A stretch of 64,000 bases of DNA from Artemisia argyi (lineage: Eukaryota > Streptophyta > Magnoliopsida > Asterales > Asteraceae), in the NCBI GenBank assembly GCA_030686995.1, contig CM060708.1, positions 262,320,544 to 262,384,543 on the forward strand, written 5' to 3'. This document shows positions 46,198-57,123 of the stretch, one piece after another (position 1 is the first letter of the stretch; each line of letters opens with the position of its first letter). Position numbers and translations under genes: made by a program. The notes under the pieces are model-generated. The model was not told the origin of the DNA and did no database searches. It was given only the letters and a program-made list of their open reading frames with translations.

Positions 46198-47017
46198 TAA
46201 TCACTATGGTTTGTGAAAATGAATGTGATCACAAATAAAATGAGACGTTTTGCTCACACGTTGTGGCAAAGGCATAAAGTATACATCATTTGAGTGTTTT
46301 TTTTGGAGCTGCATCTAATTCAAACATGTGTTTATTATTTTTGTAAATGATCTTTTCGAGTGAGAAACACTTAGACTACCGGTAATAAAAGACGCAAGAT
46401 GCGTCCTCTTCCAATGTGGCACTCCATCAACGCGTCAAACTCTATTACCCTCACATCTGAAGACGCGTCTTAGGTGCTTTGGTGGAGGACTCGATCGTTC
46501 TAACGACCGAGTTGCGGAGGTGTGTTTGTGTGGGAGTGTATGTGTGACTTTGATTTTTATAGGGTATATTTTTGTTTAAGCGAGGTATCTTTTGATGGTG
46601 ATATTAGTTGCCTTATTACACTAAGTTAGAGGTCAAGTTGATTGTGAAAAGAAAAAATGACGTGACGCTAAAGTTGCGATAATAAAGTTGGTTGTTGTGA
46701 CTCCTTATTTTTACTAGTCTTACTTAACTTACTTTAATGCATGCCGATATAAATATTGGAGATGAATTAATCTTTATCGTGTGACAAAACTGAAATAGAG
46801 AAAGTATACTTCAATAACTTTGAGAACAAAAAACTAAATGGTAGATTATTTTGTTCGACCGACAGATCCATTTTTTTAGCTAGAGAACCATTTAACTATC
46901 ACAAAATTCACGCATTATCGAGCCACCCTTTAATTATAATATTATGGACGGCGAATAAGCATTATTCAAACAAGAAAATAAATAAAGAATAAGTTGACCA
47001 TGCAATATTTGTATGAG
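46198..47017. other. RING gene upstream region; no gene
   Basis: 46370-46510 contains GACGCAAGATGCGTCCTC and GAAGACGCGTCTTAGG, short inverted words likely from another MITE. The rest is AT-rich promoter DNA of the RING-H2 gene. Confidence 0.35.
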
Positions 47018-47025
47018 TATATAAA
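47018..47025 (+). promoter_or_regulatory. TATA box of the RING-H2 gene
   Basis: GAGTATATAAAGGG lies about 70 bp before the ATG at 47091, consistent with a start site near 47050 and a leader of about 40 nt. Confidence 0.65.
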
Positions 47026-47090
47026 GGGTTCTTCATAAGTCATAACTCATAGCTCATATATACCTCGTATCATCAAACCTTCAAACAAAC

Positions 47091-47558
47091 ATGATTTGTG
47101 TTGTATATGAAGGCTATGGATCTTCTATCCTTACACTTATATTCATTACATGCATATGGTTTCCTTTTCTTCATCTCAAACATGCATTTATCGACGTTCT
47201 CTATACCGTCGTATCGCTCTTTCACACACATGATCATCACCATCATAATAATATGTTCCCTAGCATTTACCACCTTTCGAATATTCAGTTTAATAAATTA
47301 CTAAACAACAATGGAGATGGAGCCGTGAGACCGGTAGATGAGAGTTGCTCCATTTGTCTAGCCGAGTTCCGAGATGAAGACAATGTGAGTCAACTCAATA
47401 GGTGTCGTCATGTGTTCCATGCATGTTGCATAGAGAGATGGCTCGATCGAGATCAATTCACTTGTCCTCTTTGTAGGTCAAGATTGTTATGTAAGGCGAG
47501 CAAAAAGGTTGAGTTGAGCCATAACTCTAATGAACAGTTTATACCTTGGCAATGGTAG
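47091..47558 (+). CDS. RING-H2 finger protein, probable E3 ubiquitin ligase
   Basis: Single-exon gene of 155 residues. The N terminus has a hydrophobic segment (about residues 12-28, SILTLIFITCIWFPFL), probably a membrane anchor, then a His/Asn-rich linker. A RING-H2 domain at about residues 86-129 starts CSICLAEF, continues NRCRHVFHACC and ends FTCPLCR, with all eight Cys/His ligands in C3H2C3 order. The Trp three residues before the Asp pair (ERWLDRD) and the Pro in CPLC are E2-contact positions. The layout matches the small RHA/BRH1/XERICO-type ligases, often stress- or hormone-responsive; that role is family knowledge. TATA box about 70 bp upstream. The frame is clean and ends in a plain tail. 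Confidence 0.88.
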   Translation: MICVVYEGYGSSILTLIFITCIWFPFLHLKHAFIDVLYTVVSLFHTHDHHHHNNMFPSIYHLSNIQFNKLLNNNGDGAVRPVDESCSICLAEFRDEDNVSQLNRCRHVFHACCIERWLDRDQFTCPLCRSRLLCKASKKVELSHNSNEQFIPWQW

Positions 47559-48233
47559 CTTTAGATAATTGCATATCAATATTAAATGATCATGGCTCAT
47601 CAACTTATTGGACATAAAATCAGAATTTTGAAATTTTTCGCCGAAAGATCGATTTAATTCCTTGTATAATATTTCATCTTACAATCCATGTATATGATTA
47701 GCTTTTCTTGTATTTTTATAGAATGAGATGCATTTTACTAACCTAAAAGCGATTCTTCACTGAGGTTGATTGAAATGGAATTCAACATTTTCTTGGATAA
47801 TATATACGAGTAATAACTTAAAAGGTTAAGTCCATATAATAGCAAGATACTTTTTAAAATGTTTAAATATTATACATGAACTTTGTAAAATATCAATATA
47901 AAATACGTACTTGTAAAATTTGTCTCGATATCATACCTTAGTTCGGTTAAATTAACTACATGATATTGCTAATGATTTTTATTAATGATGTAAAGATTAC
48001 TGTAAATGTTTATTATATTATACTAGTACTTATTTTTATCCGTATAATATCGTTACAAAGACTTTATATACACAAATATATGAATTCTAATAATCATAAA
48101 TCGATGTGAGCAAAAAATTAAAAGAGAAAATAATCAATATTCTTGATTAATGATTATCAAATTGTTTATTATTTATTTGAATAAGTTTAATGACGGAAAA
48201 ATTATCTCATGTTATTCATTTGTTTAATAATTA
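47559..48233. other. RING gene 3' flank; no gene
   Basis: AT-rich with several possible polyadenylation words; nothing coding is seen. Confidence 0.5.
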
Positions 48234-48487
48234 CTTTCTCCGTCTTAAATTTATTGTCCACTATTGACTTTTTTAGTCTTTCTTCTTCAACTTTGGCCTT
48301 AAATATTATTGTGGTGTTATATAATATTTGATGCAAAATATATAAATAGATTGGGTTTTAAGTGTACTTTTCAATGGTATAATTTTTCATCAAGTATTAT
48401 ATAATAAAAAATATATATTTATGGTCAAAGTTGAACCAGTTTGACTTTGAAAATTCAAAGTGGACAATAATTTTGGGACGGGAGGAG
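48234..48487. mobile_element. Stowaway MITE (Tc1/mariner type)
   Basis: Left end CTTTCTCCGTCTTAAATTTA and right end, inverted, CTCCTCCCGTCCCAAAATTA, both continuing TTGTCCACT. Flanked by TA at 48232-48233 and 48488-48489. At 254 bp it has the size and the CTCCGTCC terminus of plant Stowaway elements. Confidence 0.88.
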
Positions 48488-48719
48488 TACTACTTTGTAG
48501 TAAAACCAAATTTTACAACGTTATAGGAAACACAATTCTGGTACATTAAAAAATGCACCTCGAGTAGCATAAGTAGATGGTGAAGCGATTTAAAGAATGT
48601 AACTAAATATACACTATAAAAAATTAAACATAGCCTAAAAAAATATACACTATACAAAATTCAACATGGCTTAAAAAGGAATATGATGAATTCCAAAGGT
48701 TTTTTTTTTCTTCAAATTT
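48488..48719. other. no gene recognised
   Basis: Short AT-rich gap with a local duplication (ATATACACTATA-AAAATTAAACATAG-like text twice at about 48600-48675). Confidence 0.3.
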
Positions 48720-49800
48720 GATACATTAGCCGGTGTAGAAGCTATTTTGGAAGGTGGCTCTTAGATGATACACAAATCTCCAATAATTCTCAAGAAATGG
48801 TCCACAGATACTAGTTTGCGTAAGAAAGAATTGACTAGCATTCCGGTTTTGGTTAAATTGCATGATGTTCCTTTCCAAGTTTTTGAATAGGATGGTATTA
48901 ATTTGATTGCTACTTACATTGGTAAATCTGTTATGCTTGATTCTTACACGACCTTTATGTGTAAGGATTCGTGGGGTAGAAGTAATTTTGCTAGATGTCT
49001 TATTGAGGTCAATTCTGAAGCTCGTCTCGTGGAAGTTGTTACTATTGGTTTCCCTTCACTTTCTGGGGAGGGTTTTACTAAAGAGACTATCCGTGTTGAA
49101 TATGAATGGAGGCCTCTCACGTGTGATATATGAAAAACATTTGGTCATATTCATGATCAATGCCCTAAACAGGTGGTGAGTCCTCCGGTTGTTTCTACTT
49201 CACATGTTGAAACACCTACTGTGGTTCTGAATAATGATGGTTTCCAAATGGTGAGTAAGAAAAAGAAGAAGGGTAAAGCCAAGTCTACTAATGGTAATCA
49301 GTTTGCTGGTCTATCGGTTAAACAGAATGTCAGATATGCACCAAGGCGACAACTAGTGAACCCAAGAAGGGAGCTAATACTATGGGTAATGCATCTAAAT
49401 CATGATATATGTTGAAGTCTACTGGTTCTACCTCTAAAGAAGGTACTATTGCTACATCTAATTCGTATGTTGCATTGGTGAACGATGAAGATGAAGATGG
49501 AGAACATGCTACAACTGTGAATGAAGAATCGGCTAACTTATGTACGAATCCGATTACAGGTGAAAGTTCATCTTTCACTGTAGCTGCAGGGTTTTTTTTT
49601 TTTTTTTTTTTTTTTTTTTCTCTTTGAGTTGTAAGTGCTTATAGCATGTCATAAGCACTAGTTTTAGTTATTTTTCAAGCTGTTTAAATGTCCACTTTGT
49701 TATGTAAGCTTTATCGCATATGTAACGGGCTGAGATGTGGGACTTCACCTATATCCTTTGTACTTAAATGTTTGTTTGGAGTAATACATTTACCGGGTCG
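48720..49800 (+). pseudogene. LINE ORF1-like remnant with internal deletion
   Basis: A broken frame reads KELTSIPVLVKLHDVPFQVF, stop, DGINLIATYIGKSVMLDSYT, CKDSWGRSNFARCLIEV and ETIRVEYEWRPLTCDI, then stop-KTFGHIHDQCPKQ, the DUF4283 plus CCHC-like knuckle layout of plant LINE ORF1 proteins. The first knuckle Cys is now a stop. After a Lys-rich tail the sequence passes directly into T28 (49592-49619) and then a 3' UTR-like stretch (to about 49800), so the whole ORF2 is missing. Confidence 0.7.
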
Positions 49801-51044
49801 TTTTGACCTTTTACCCAACATATATAGCAGTTAATGAGTAATATATAATGGCGTGTCATGTACATATAATGTGGACTATGACGTATTAAAAATAAGTTTG
49901 TGATGATAACAGAACGGATTTTGAAAGTACGTGTACGATATTAATATTTTATCTTTTTTAAGTTCACGTTTGATATTTGTACATTTTCTAAAGTAGCTTG
50001 TTATTTTATGAACTTAACCCTAGCTTAAACGTCATTATGTGTACCATGTTATGTGTGTTTATTTTGGTTTCATCAATGAGTAAGATAATGTATTTACTAA
50101 TCAAGCTAGACTAGCTAGACCTCTTATCGAAGCAAAGGTACATGGATTCCAATTTATCAGTTCTTTACTTCGTGTTGGGTAAAGACTTTCCAAAAATGAA
50201 GTTTGATTTTTCCATATGTCATGGATATCCTTGAAATTGATGTCAAGTTATTCCTAAGTATGCTGATAAATTTAGTTATTTGAGTAGAAGATCGAAGTTA
50301 AAAACAAATGCAATACATAAAAAGGAAATATCGAAATGCGTTGAAATGTTATATAAGATTCAACTTCATTTCAACATATTGAACGATATGTTTATGATGC
50401 TGAGTTATTCATCTAGCACTTCTATGTGTTTGCTATAAGTTTGTGATCATTTTTTTGTTATGTTAGCTTAAAAAATCTTGTACATTATTAAACTTAAATT
50501 ATCAGTCACATATTGTCAATGAAATTACACACAGTATATCATTAAGTTTCAACTAAAAAATACTGTCACAAAGTAAGCAAACAAACATCAAGTGATCATG
50601 TCGACCTCCCTTATTGAGTCTCTGTGATAATAGGCTCAACTCAAAGCTCGTAAATTAGTCGGTCAAAAACTCAGATTCGTGATTACCCAAAATACTTCGA
50701 CAAAGTATATCATTAAGTAGCTTTTTATGAAAATATATATCATGACTAGCCTTTGCCACATATGTCGTGGTATTCCGTATTTCTAGCAAGTATTTTCTTT
50801 GTGTAATAATGAGTATAAATCAAGACAAAGATTTTGGAGGTAGGGGTCGACCACCGGCCTCCCAGGCATAGCGGCCTAATTCCTGAAATAGCAATTACCT
50901 TCTGTAAATGTAGGTCTTAATTGCCTCATTAATGTAACAATGTTTATTTAACGCGTATACAATGGAGAAGACAGAGGTTTACTTAAGTACAAAAACTTGT
51001 TCAGAAACACTAAATGCCACCTTTTCAATTAATTTACTTCTCGT
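49801..51044. other. intergenic DNA, no gene
   Basis: AT-rich with short open frames only. 50830-50880 (GATTTTGGAGGTAGGGGTCG, CCACCGGCCTCCCAGGC) is a diverged relative of 45610-45650. Confidence 0.4.
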
Positions 51045-51142
51045 TGGAAGCAGTCTCCCTACTCTCGGGTTTCTTGGGGTAAGACTACATTCTACCTCCC
51101 CATAACTTGCCCCGACGGAATTGAGTTTGTTGTTGTTGTTCA
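51045..51142 (+). mobile_element. SINE 3' end with (TTG)n tail
   Basis: CTACTCTCGGGTTTCTTGGG, GTAAGACTACATTCTACCTC and CCCATAACTTGCCCCGACGG end in GAGTTTGTTGTTGTTGTT, the tail type of Au-like plant SINEs. The 5' part is missing or too diverged to see. Confidence 0.5.
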
Positions 51143-51601
51143 ATCGATTTACTATGTGTAATGAATATCCGATCCAATTGATCGATATCTACCCGATTCA
51201 ATCCATTTATAACAGATATGGATGAACCAAATGAATAATTAATGGATGTGAATGACATTTTGTCATCCATGGATCACCTGTTTACCACCCGAACATTTAT
51301 CTTTTAAAACTTATATTATATCACTTTTCGAGATGATGTGATTAACTCGTAATAAGAGTTTCATGAAATGCAAGATCATTATAATTGTCACTTTAGTCTT
51401 TTTTTTCTTTTCTTTTTTTTCATTACAAAACTTAGTTTGCGTTGTAAAACAACCATATATATGTTTGATTTAAGTGATCCAAAGTTATAAATAACTTTTA
51501 GATGAAAAACTAAACATTAAACCAGAATGAAATGTCATTCATTATGATTTAGTGTCGCAATATACGTTTTATTTAGATTAAGTTTGTGAATTTTTAGATG
51601 G

Positions 51602-51648
<47 letters not shown>

Positions 51649-52422
51649 CCAACGGATATCTATTGACGTGCTTCATCCGATGGATATGATATGGATAATG
51701 CAAAATTGCATAGATATGAATATGGATGCGGCTCCCCCCTATCTATATCCGAACCATTGTCTTCAAGGGACGGAACAAAGTGTAAATTCTTTATAAAATA
51801 TGTCTTTTTTGAGCAAGCGCAACCCTCAATTTTACATAATAAATTCTTTATCAGGCAACTTTAGTATAATCATAAATAAATAAATAATTGTGCAATACTC
51901 TCTCAAAAATCGTATATCTATCTCTGTTGTAATCCATAATAAGGACCAATATTTGTAACTGATAACTCAGCGTCACGTCAATTTTCTGTCCACCACAATT
52001 CCACCATCAAACGTAGTAATGACCACCATCAAATATCGACATTAATTAATATTTGTGTTTTGTGTCTCACAAAGGGCGGTCTTACCAACAATTCAACACA
52101 AAAAATAAACTACCACGCGTGGTGGTGGTGTTGAAGGAAAAAAAAAAAAAAAAAAAAAAAAAAAAACAACGTGTAGTGCGTGTATTGCTTTTATTACGTC
52201 GAGTCTTAGACTTATATTAACAAAGTGTTTAGCTAGCCCTCTTACTCTTACCAGTAAGAGGTGGTCAGACGTTTTGGTTGTTTGTTTTTTGCTTTTTAGT
52301 CATACCCAGTTAGACATATAACATCTTACTCAGTAAGAAGTGAGAGACTTGTCTTATTGCCTCTTACTCGATAAGAGATTGAAGACTCATGTTAATATAA
52401 TATATTGCATGGTTTATTAACT
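51143..52422. repeat. intergenic; microsatellites and diverged repeat
   Basis: (ATT)n at 51603-51648 and an A run at 52138-52166. GGATAT/ATATCC-rich text at 51165-51290 and 51645-51765 may be the two sides of an old hAT-like element. About 52235-52395 repeats CTCTTAC...GTAAGAG words, which recur at 52990-53010. No gene. Confidence 0.45.
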
Positions 52423-52885
52423 ATTTTTTTTTTTTCTTTTGGGAACAGCAAAAGGAAATTATATAAAAGAAACAAAATCTTGCAAGAAGCTAGAAATTTA
52501 CAAAGGGTTTTTCAACCAATCATTCCAACATGAAACATTAGATCGCCTATATTTTAACCAATAAAAAGAAAAAAGCCGAATAGAATAAAAAATATCACTT
52601 TTTCTCATAGAAAGAGTATTGAACGTGATATTATTTCGAAATTTCCAAAGCTTCCACCAAGTAGTAGCAGCGATCACGAACATCCTTTCTTTGAGAACAT
52701 TTGACTTCCTCATAGCATCTATCCACTCGATCCCCTCTAGAACTGAATTAAAGACCGGTAATTGGGCATCACACCACGACCGGATTAAACTCCAAACATT
52801 AAAAGCTACTTCGCAAGAGCAAAACAGATGCTCATTTGATTCCATACCTTTATTACACACTGAGCACAACATTGAGTTGTTATAT
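52423..52885 (-). pseudogene. 5'-truncated LINE, zinc-binding end of reverse transcriptase
   Basis: On the - strand a 124-codon frame (52872-52498) begins LCSVCNKGMESNEHLFCSCE and continues VWSLIRSWCDAQLPVF and WWKLWKFRNNITFN. It is the zf-RVT domain that ends plant LINE ORF2 proteins (C-x2-C, HLF, C). The frame ends near the 3' end, followed by a short 3' tail and a T run (52424-52440 on the +), i.e. the poly(A). 5' truncation is normal for LINE insertions. Confidence 0.75.
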
Positions 52886-53234
52886 TTATAATAAAAAGTC
52901 TTTACATAAGTTACTTAAATATATTGCAGAAACGAGCATTTTAAATCATTCGGCAACATTATTTCGTTTAGATTTAGACTTTCTACTAACCTCTTACTGG
53001 TAAGATGTGGTAATCAGATTCAAACCTTAGTTTAACACCACACAGACTCATGTCGAGTAAAAACTCTCCTATTTTCGTAGAGGTTAAAGTTGCAATTTAT
53101 TAACTGAGTTATCCAATTATATTTGAGTTAACCAATTATTGTTTGCCATATAACGAAATTTGAGGCCTTAAAGTTTTCTAAGCCTAAAGTCATCATGCTT
53201 AAGTTGCCTTATAGTAGAGCCGGCCATCGAATTA
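52886..53234. other. no gene recognised
   Basis: AT-rich DNA with one more CCTCTTACTGGTAAGATG word like those at 52235-52395, so the LINE may have inserted into that repeat. Confidence 0.35.
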
Positions 53235-53490
53235 TGAAAACTTTGTTTGTATATGTCCACAAATAAATATGTGAATCGGCGGAAACACATTTACTCCGGG
53301 TGTTTTTTGACACTAGCTATTGTACACTCCACAAAGAATAGTTCTGGCAACTCTTTTGGTCCAGTAGAGCACCAACTGGAGTGAGCACGAGCCAAGATTA
53401 GAACCATTGACCTTTTATCCACCAAATATCTCCGGTGGGCCTATGAGTTTTTCGGAAGTGGGTACCAACTGAGCCAATGCGATTTGGTTT
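53235..53490 (-). mobile_element. tRNA-derived SINE
   Basis: On the - strand, GCATTGGCTCAGTTGGTACC (complement of 53461-53480) contains an exact RNA polymerase III A-box pattern TGGCTCAGTTGG. About 70 bp on, GGTTCTAATCT resembles a B box (GGTTCRANTCC) with two differences. Wider-than-usual box spacing makes an insertion between them likely. The 3' end near 53235 is a guess. Confidence 0.5.
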
Positions 53491-53526
53491 TGTTAATATA
53501 TGTAGTTAAGGGAGATATCAGATATC

Positions 53527-54844
53527 TAGAGGTGCAAATACATAACCGGTTTTGTTTTAACCGGTGGTTTAACCATAACCGAATTTTTACAAAACCAGTT
53601 TTTAAAAAAACCGAACCGGTTAGACCGGTTTTCGATTTTTTCTACAGACCGGTTTTTTCGGGTTATATAACCGGTTTTTAAAAATAACTGGTTTTAATCA
53701 TTTTTTTTTTTTTTTACATTGGCCTGTTTTACGTCGAGGACACAAAATGATCGTGAGTGAATAAATAAACAAAGCGCTTTACAGATTCAAAAGCTTTACA
53801 AAAGGTGGAAAAAAAATCTTCATCCAATCCCATGTATTTGATAAGCAACGCACAAGAAGTTTTGACACTCAACCAAAGATATTAAAAATCATTTCACATA
53901 CCTACCTGTGATTTAATTTTTCCTTGGATGAATGCACTTTTGAATCTTTTCGTGTATGGTGAGATGGAGGACGTGGGGAAGGTGATGGTAAAGGGCGGCT
54001 GGGTTAATGTGAGAAACTAGCCGTTAAGCCTTTTATTAAAATACTCACGATACGGACATACAAGCACAAACGATAAGAAAATACAAATACTCACGATACG
54101 GAAATACAAACACAAACGATACGAAAATACAAACACAAAAGCCATTAATCCCTATATCTGTTCCATATGGGGCTCCTTCTCAAATGCTCACAATACACCC
54201 ACAATTCACACAAAAATCATACATAATTCACCACATAAATAGCCATTCCCAGGTGATAAACAGGATCGGAGAAACCGTCAAGCTATACGGTGATGGGGAT
54301 TGGGATTACCCCGTGTGCCATCGAGTGAGGACGGTTCTATTGCCTCCGATTCAACTGACGAGGGCTATGTCACAGACTGAATCATTTACGTGATTCGTAA
54401 TTTTATTATCGTATGGTAGTTTAGGGTTTTTAATTTTCGCTTCTTAGTTTAATGTTGTAATCGTTGTTTTAATTTTCGTTGCTTAGTTTAATGTTTTAAT
54501 TTCCCATGTTTAATATGCTTGCATTTACAACGCAATTACATATTATGTTACATTTTCACACAGTTTTTAGTAAAATTCAGGAAAAAAAACGAACCGGTAA
54601 ATAACCGATAAAAAAATCCGAATCCGAACATTTATAACCGAAAAAAACGAACCGGTAAAAATCGATAAAAACCGATTCCGAAAATTTATAACCGAAAAAA
54701 CCGATTCCGAACATTTATAATCGAAGAAAACCGATTCCGAAAAACCGAAACCGCACCGAAACTGGTTATTCGAAAAACCGTTTTTTTATAACCAGTTAAT
54801 AAAAAAACCGAAAACCGAAAAAAACCGATTTTTTTGCACCTCCA
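53527..54844. mobile_element. non-autonomous hAT element with 8-bp TSD
   Basis: Ends are TAGAGGTGCAAATACA and, inverted, TGGAGGTGCAAAAAAA. An exact CAGATATC flanks both sides (53519-53526 and 54845-54852). Subterminal regions are packed with AACCGGTTTT/AAAACCGG words in mirror orientation. Length 1,318 bp. The centre holds one 69-codon open frame (54184) with no transposase similarity that I can see. Confidence 0.92.
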
Positions 54845-54852
54845 CAGATATC

Positions 54853-56259
54853 TAATCAGTTGATTAACATTAAACATTTGTACGTTGATCAAACATGAAT
54901 TTACGTGGGCGGGCTTGTGGGACGAGATAAGAAATGGTACCCTTTCTTAAAATGTACAGGACTACCAACTACAGAAGCAGATACGGAGCAAATAAAGGGC
55001 CAGTGGATGGCTGGTCCCCTCAATTAGCCCAACTTGTTTGTAATATATCAGCCCATAACCGAAAGAGTTTGTCACTTTAATTAAAATTGAGACAATATTT
55101 TGGGACCATTATCACTCCATAAAAAAATCTCAACTGGAAGCAGACAAAATGACAAACGCTTTGAGCTTTGAAGCTCGATATTAACATATTTTTCTTAGTG
55201 AAAAACTCAAAACAATTTGAAACTAAATAACAGTACAAAGAGCCTATTGTGATACCAGATTATTAAGTATATTATTTTCAAATGTTACACAAATGCGTCG
55301 AACTTAAAATGGGTGTTTCCTATATTTGTTTAGTCCACTTGTATCAACTTATAATTTGTCTTCTATAAAACTTCATACATCGTAATATCGTATAGTCATA
55401 CATCAGTTGTTTTTCTTAAATCAATTTTTATAACTTATATAGATAGGTATGATTTTAACGAGATGAAAATTGCATTATAAAATCTTTAAAATAATGTTAC
55501 ACTTGAAGATTAGGATACTTGTATGATTGAACGCAAAAGTCAGCAAGGAGACTTCTCAAATGACAATTTTGCCTTTGTAAAAGCAAGTCTACATGTTTTT
55601 CTCAAAAGTCATGACAATCATGAAGAGGTCAGTGTCTATAGATCAATAATACAAAACGTAATCGTTTTTACTTCTCCATAAACTTTGCTTATCAACGTTG
55701 TTCACATTCTTCTTTTGTCAATTTATCATAATTGGATGTGATTGCTGCTCGTATTTGTTTTGCGCTTTCTATTAGCTATCTATACTATTTATAAAACAAA
55801 AATATTCAAAGTAAAAAATGAAAAATCAATAAGTAAAATGTTGAAAAATTTAAAAATGAAATATTGAAATAATTCATTACTAGCAATTTAAAAAGAAAAT
55901 GAAATGTTGAAAAAATTAAAAAGAAAATGTTGAAACAATTAATTATGAGCAATTTTTAAACCTGGTGAGTTGACCCGGTTTAATTTGACCTGTTTTTTGA
56001 CTCAACCCGTCGTTTTGACCCGGTTTTTGACCGGAACGATTCAGCCAGTTGAACCACCCGGGTCAAACTGGGTTTCAAAACATTATGTTTAATCCTCAAA
56101 TCCTCAAACTTTTATTATTTTTTGTTTATAACCCATAAACTTTTTTTTATCACTAAAACTATATGTCGCTATAAAATTCCGTTGCTATGCATGCGTACTC
56201 GTCTAGTTTTACGAATCCGTAAAACAGATCAGCGTTATTTCTCATAAAAAGTCGTCTTC
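54853..56259. other. intergenic DNA, no gene
   Basis: AT-rich. 55960-56080 is a GACCCGG/GGGTCAAAC-rich stretch of a common plant repeat type. Tandem AAAATGTTGAAA-like words occur at about 55815-55935. Confidence 0.4.
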
Positions 56260-56498
56260 GGGGTGTTTGTTTAAGCTTATACGTGGGCTTATGAGCTTAT
56301 TTGATCACAGCGTATGTTTTATAAGCTTCAATTTTTAGGCTTATTTTGAGAGTTATGGGCTTATATGAGTTTATCATGTCATAATAAACTTATATAAGTC
56401 CACAAGTCTCAAAATAAGCCAAAAAAATGAGGCTTATGTGATATAAGCTGAAAATCAAATAAGTTCATAAGCCACATATAAGCTTAAACAAACACCCC
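56260..56498. mobile_element. hAT-like MITE with 21-bp inverted ends
   Basis: GGGGTGTTTGTTTAAGCTTA at the left is repeated exactly, apart from a single base at about the nineteenth position, in inverted form at the right. The body is AATAAGCC/GGCTTATT-rich and folds back almost fully. Clear target duplication not found. Confidence 0.8.
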
Positions 56499-56641
56499 CG
56501 CTGGCGGTAAGTTACTTACAAAGCTCAAATGAGATTAGACTGCAAATCTTGTGGGTTGTATATCATAAGATAACTTGACTTAAGGTGTGTTTCTTTTTTT
56601 CTATTTGAAGAAAGATAGTGGAACCAACAAATTTAATATTA

Positions 56642-56803
56642 CTCCGTCCTAAAATTATTGTCCGATATTGACTTTTTCAGTCTTTCTTTCTCAACTTTGA
56701 CTATAAATATTTTTGTTTGTGTTATACATTTTTTGATAAAAATTATACAAAATGAAAATACATTTAAAACTCAATCCGTTCATATATTTTGTATCAAGTA
56801 TTA
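56642..56803. mobile_element. Stowaway MITE, left half
   Basis: Starts CTCCGTCCTAAAATTATTGT after TA and runs in text closely related to the copy at 48234. It is cut at 56803 by the end of the copia LTR. The other half should lie beyond the right edge of the window. Confidence 0.7.
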
Positions 56804-57123
56804 TGTCAAGATCACAGGTTAATAATCACAGAATCAAGAACACACAAAAGTCTGAAATACGCTCTCCAATTAACAAAGAAAATAAGCTCAAAACTTTGAT
56901 GTTTCACACCTTGCCACAGGCTCAGCAGGTTATGATTATATAGGGATTGATACATGCTCACCAATCCTTATCAAATTACAATTCTAATTCCATAAGATAA
57001 TCCTTATCCTGACTAGAACTAAGGAATCCTAATTAGAGTACAACTGTGCTACAGTAACCGACCCATTGCTGCTGGTCTGTTACCCATCGCTGCTGCCCAT
57101 GAGCTCGGGTCAGACAAATAGAC

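Noticed and set aside
45886..46200. 104-codon open frame
   Set aside because: It coincides with a Harbinger-type MITE whose ends and TAA duplication explain the sequence.
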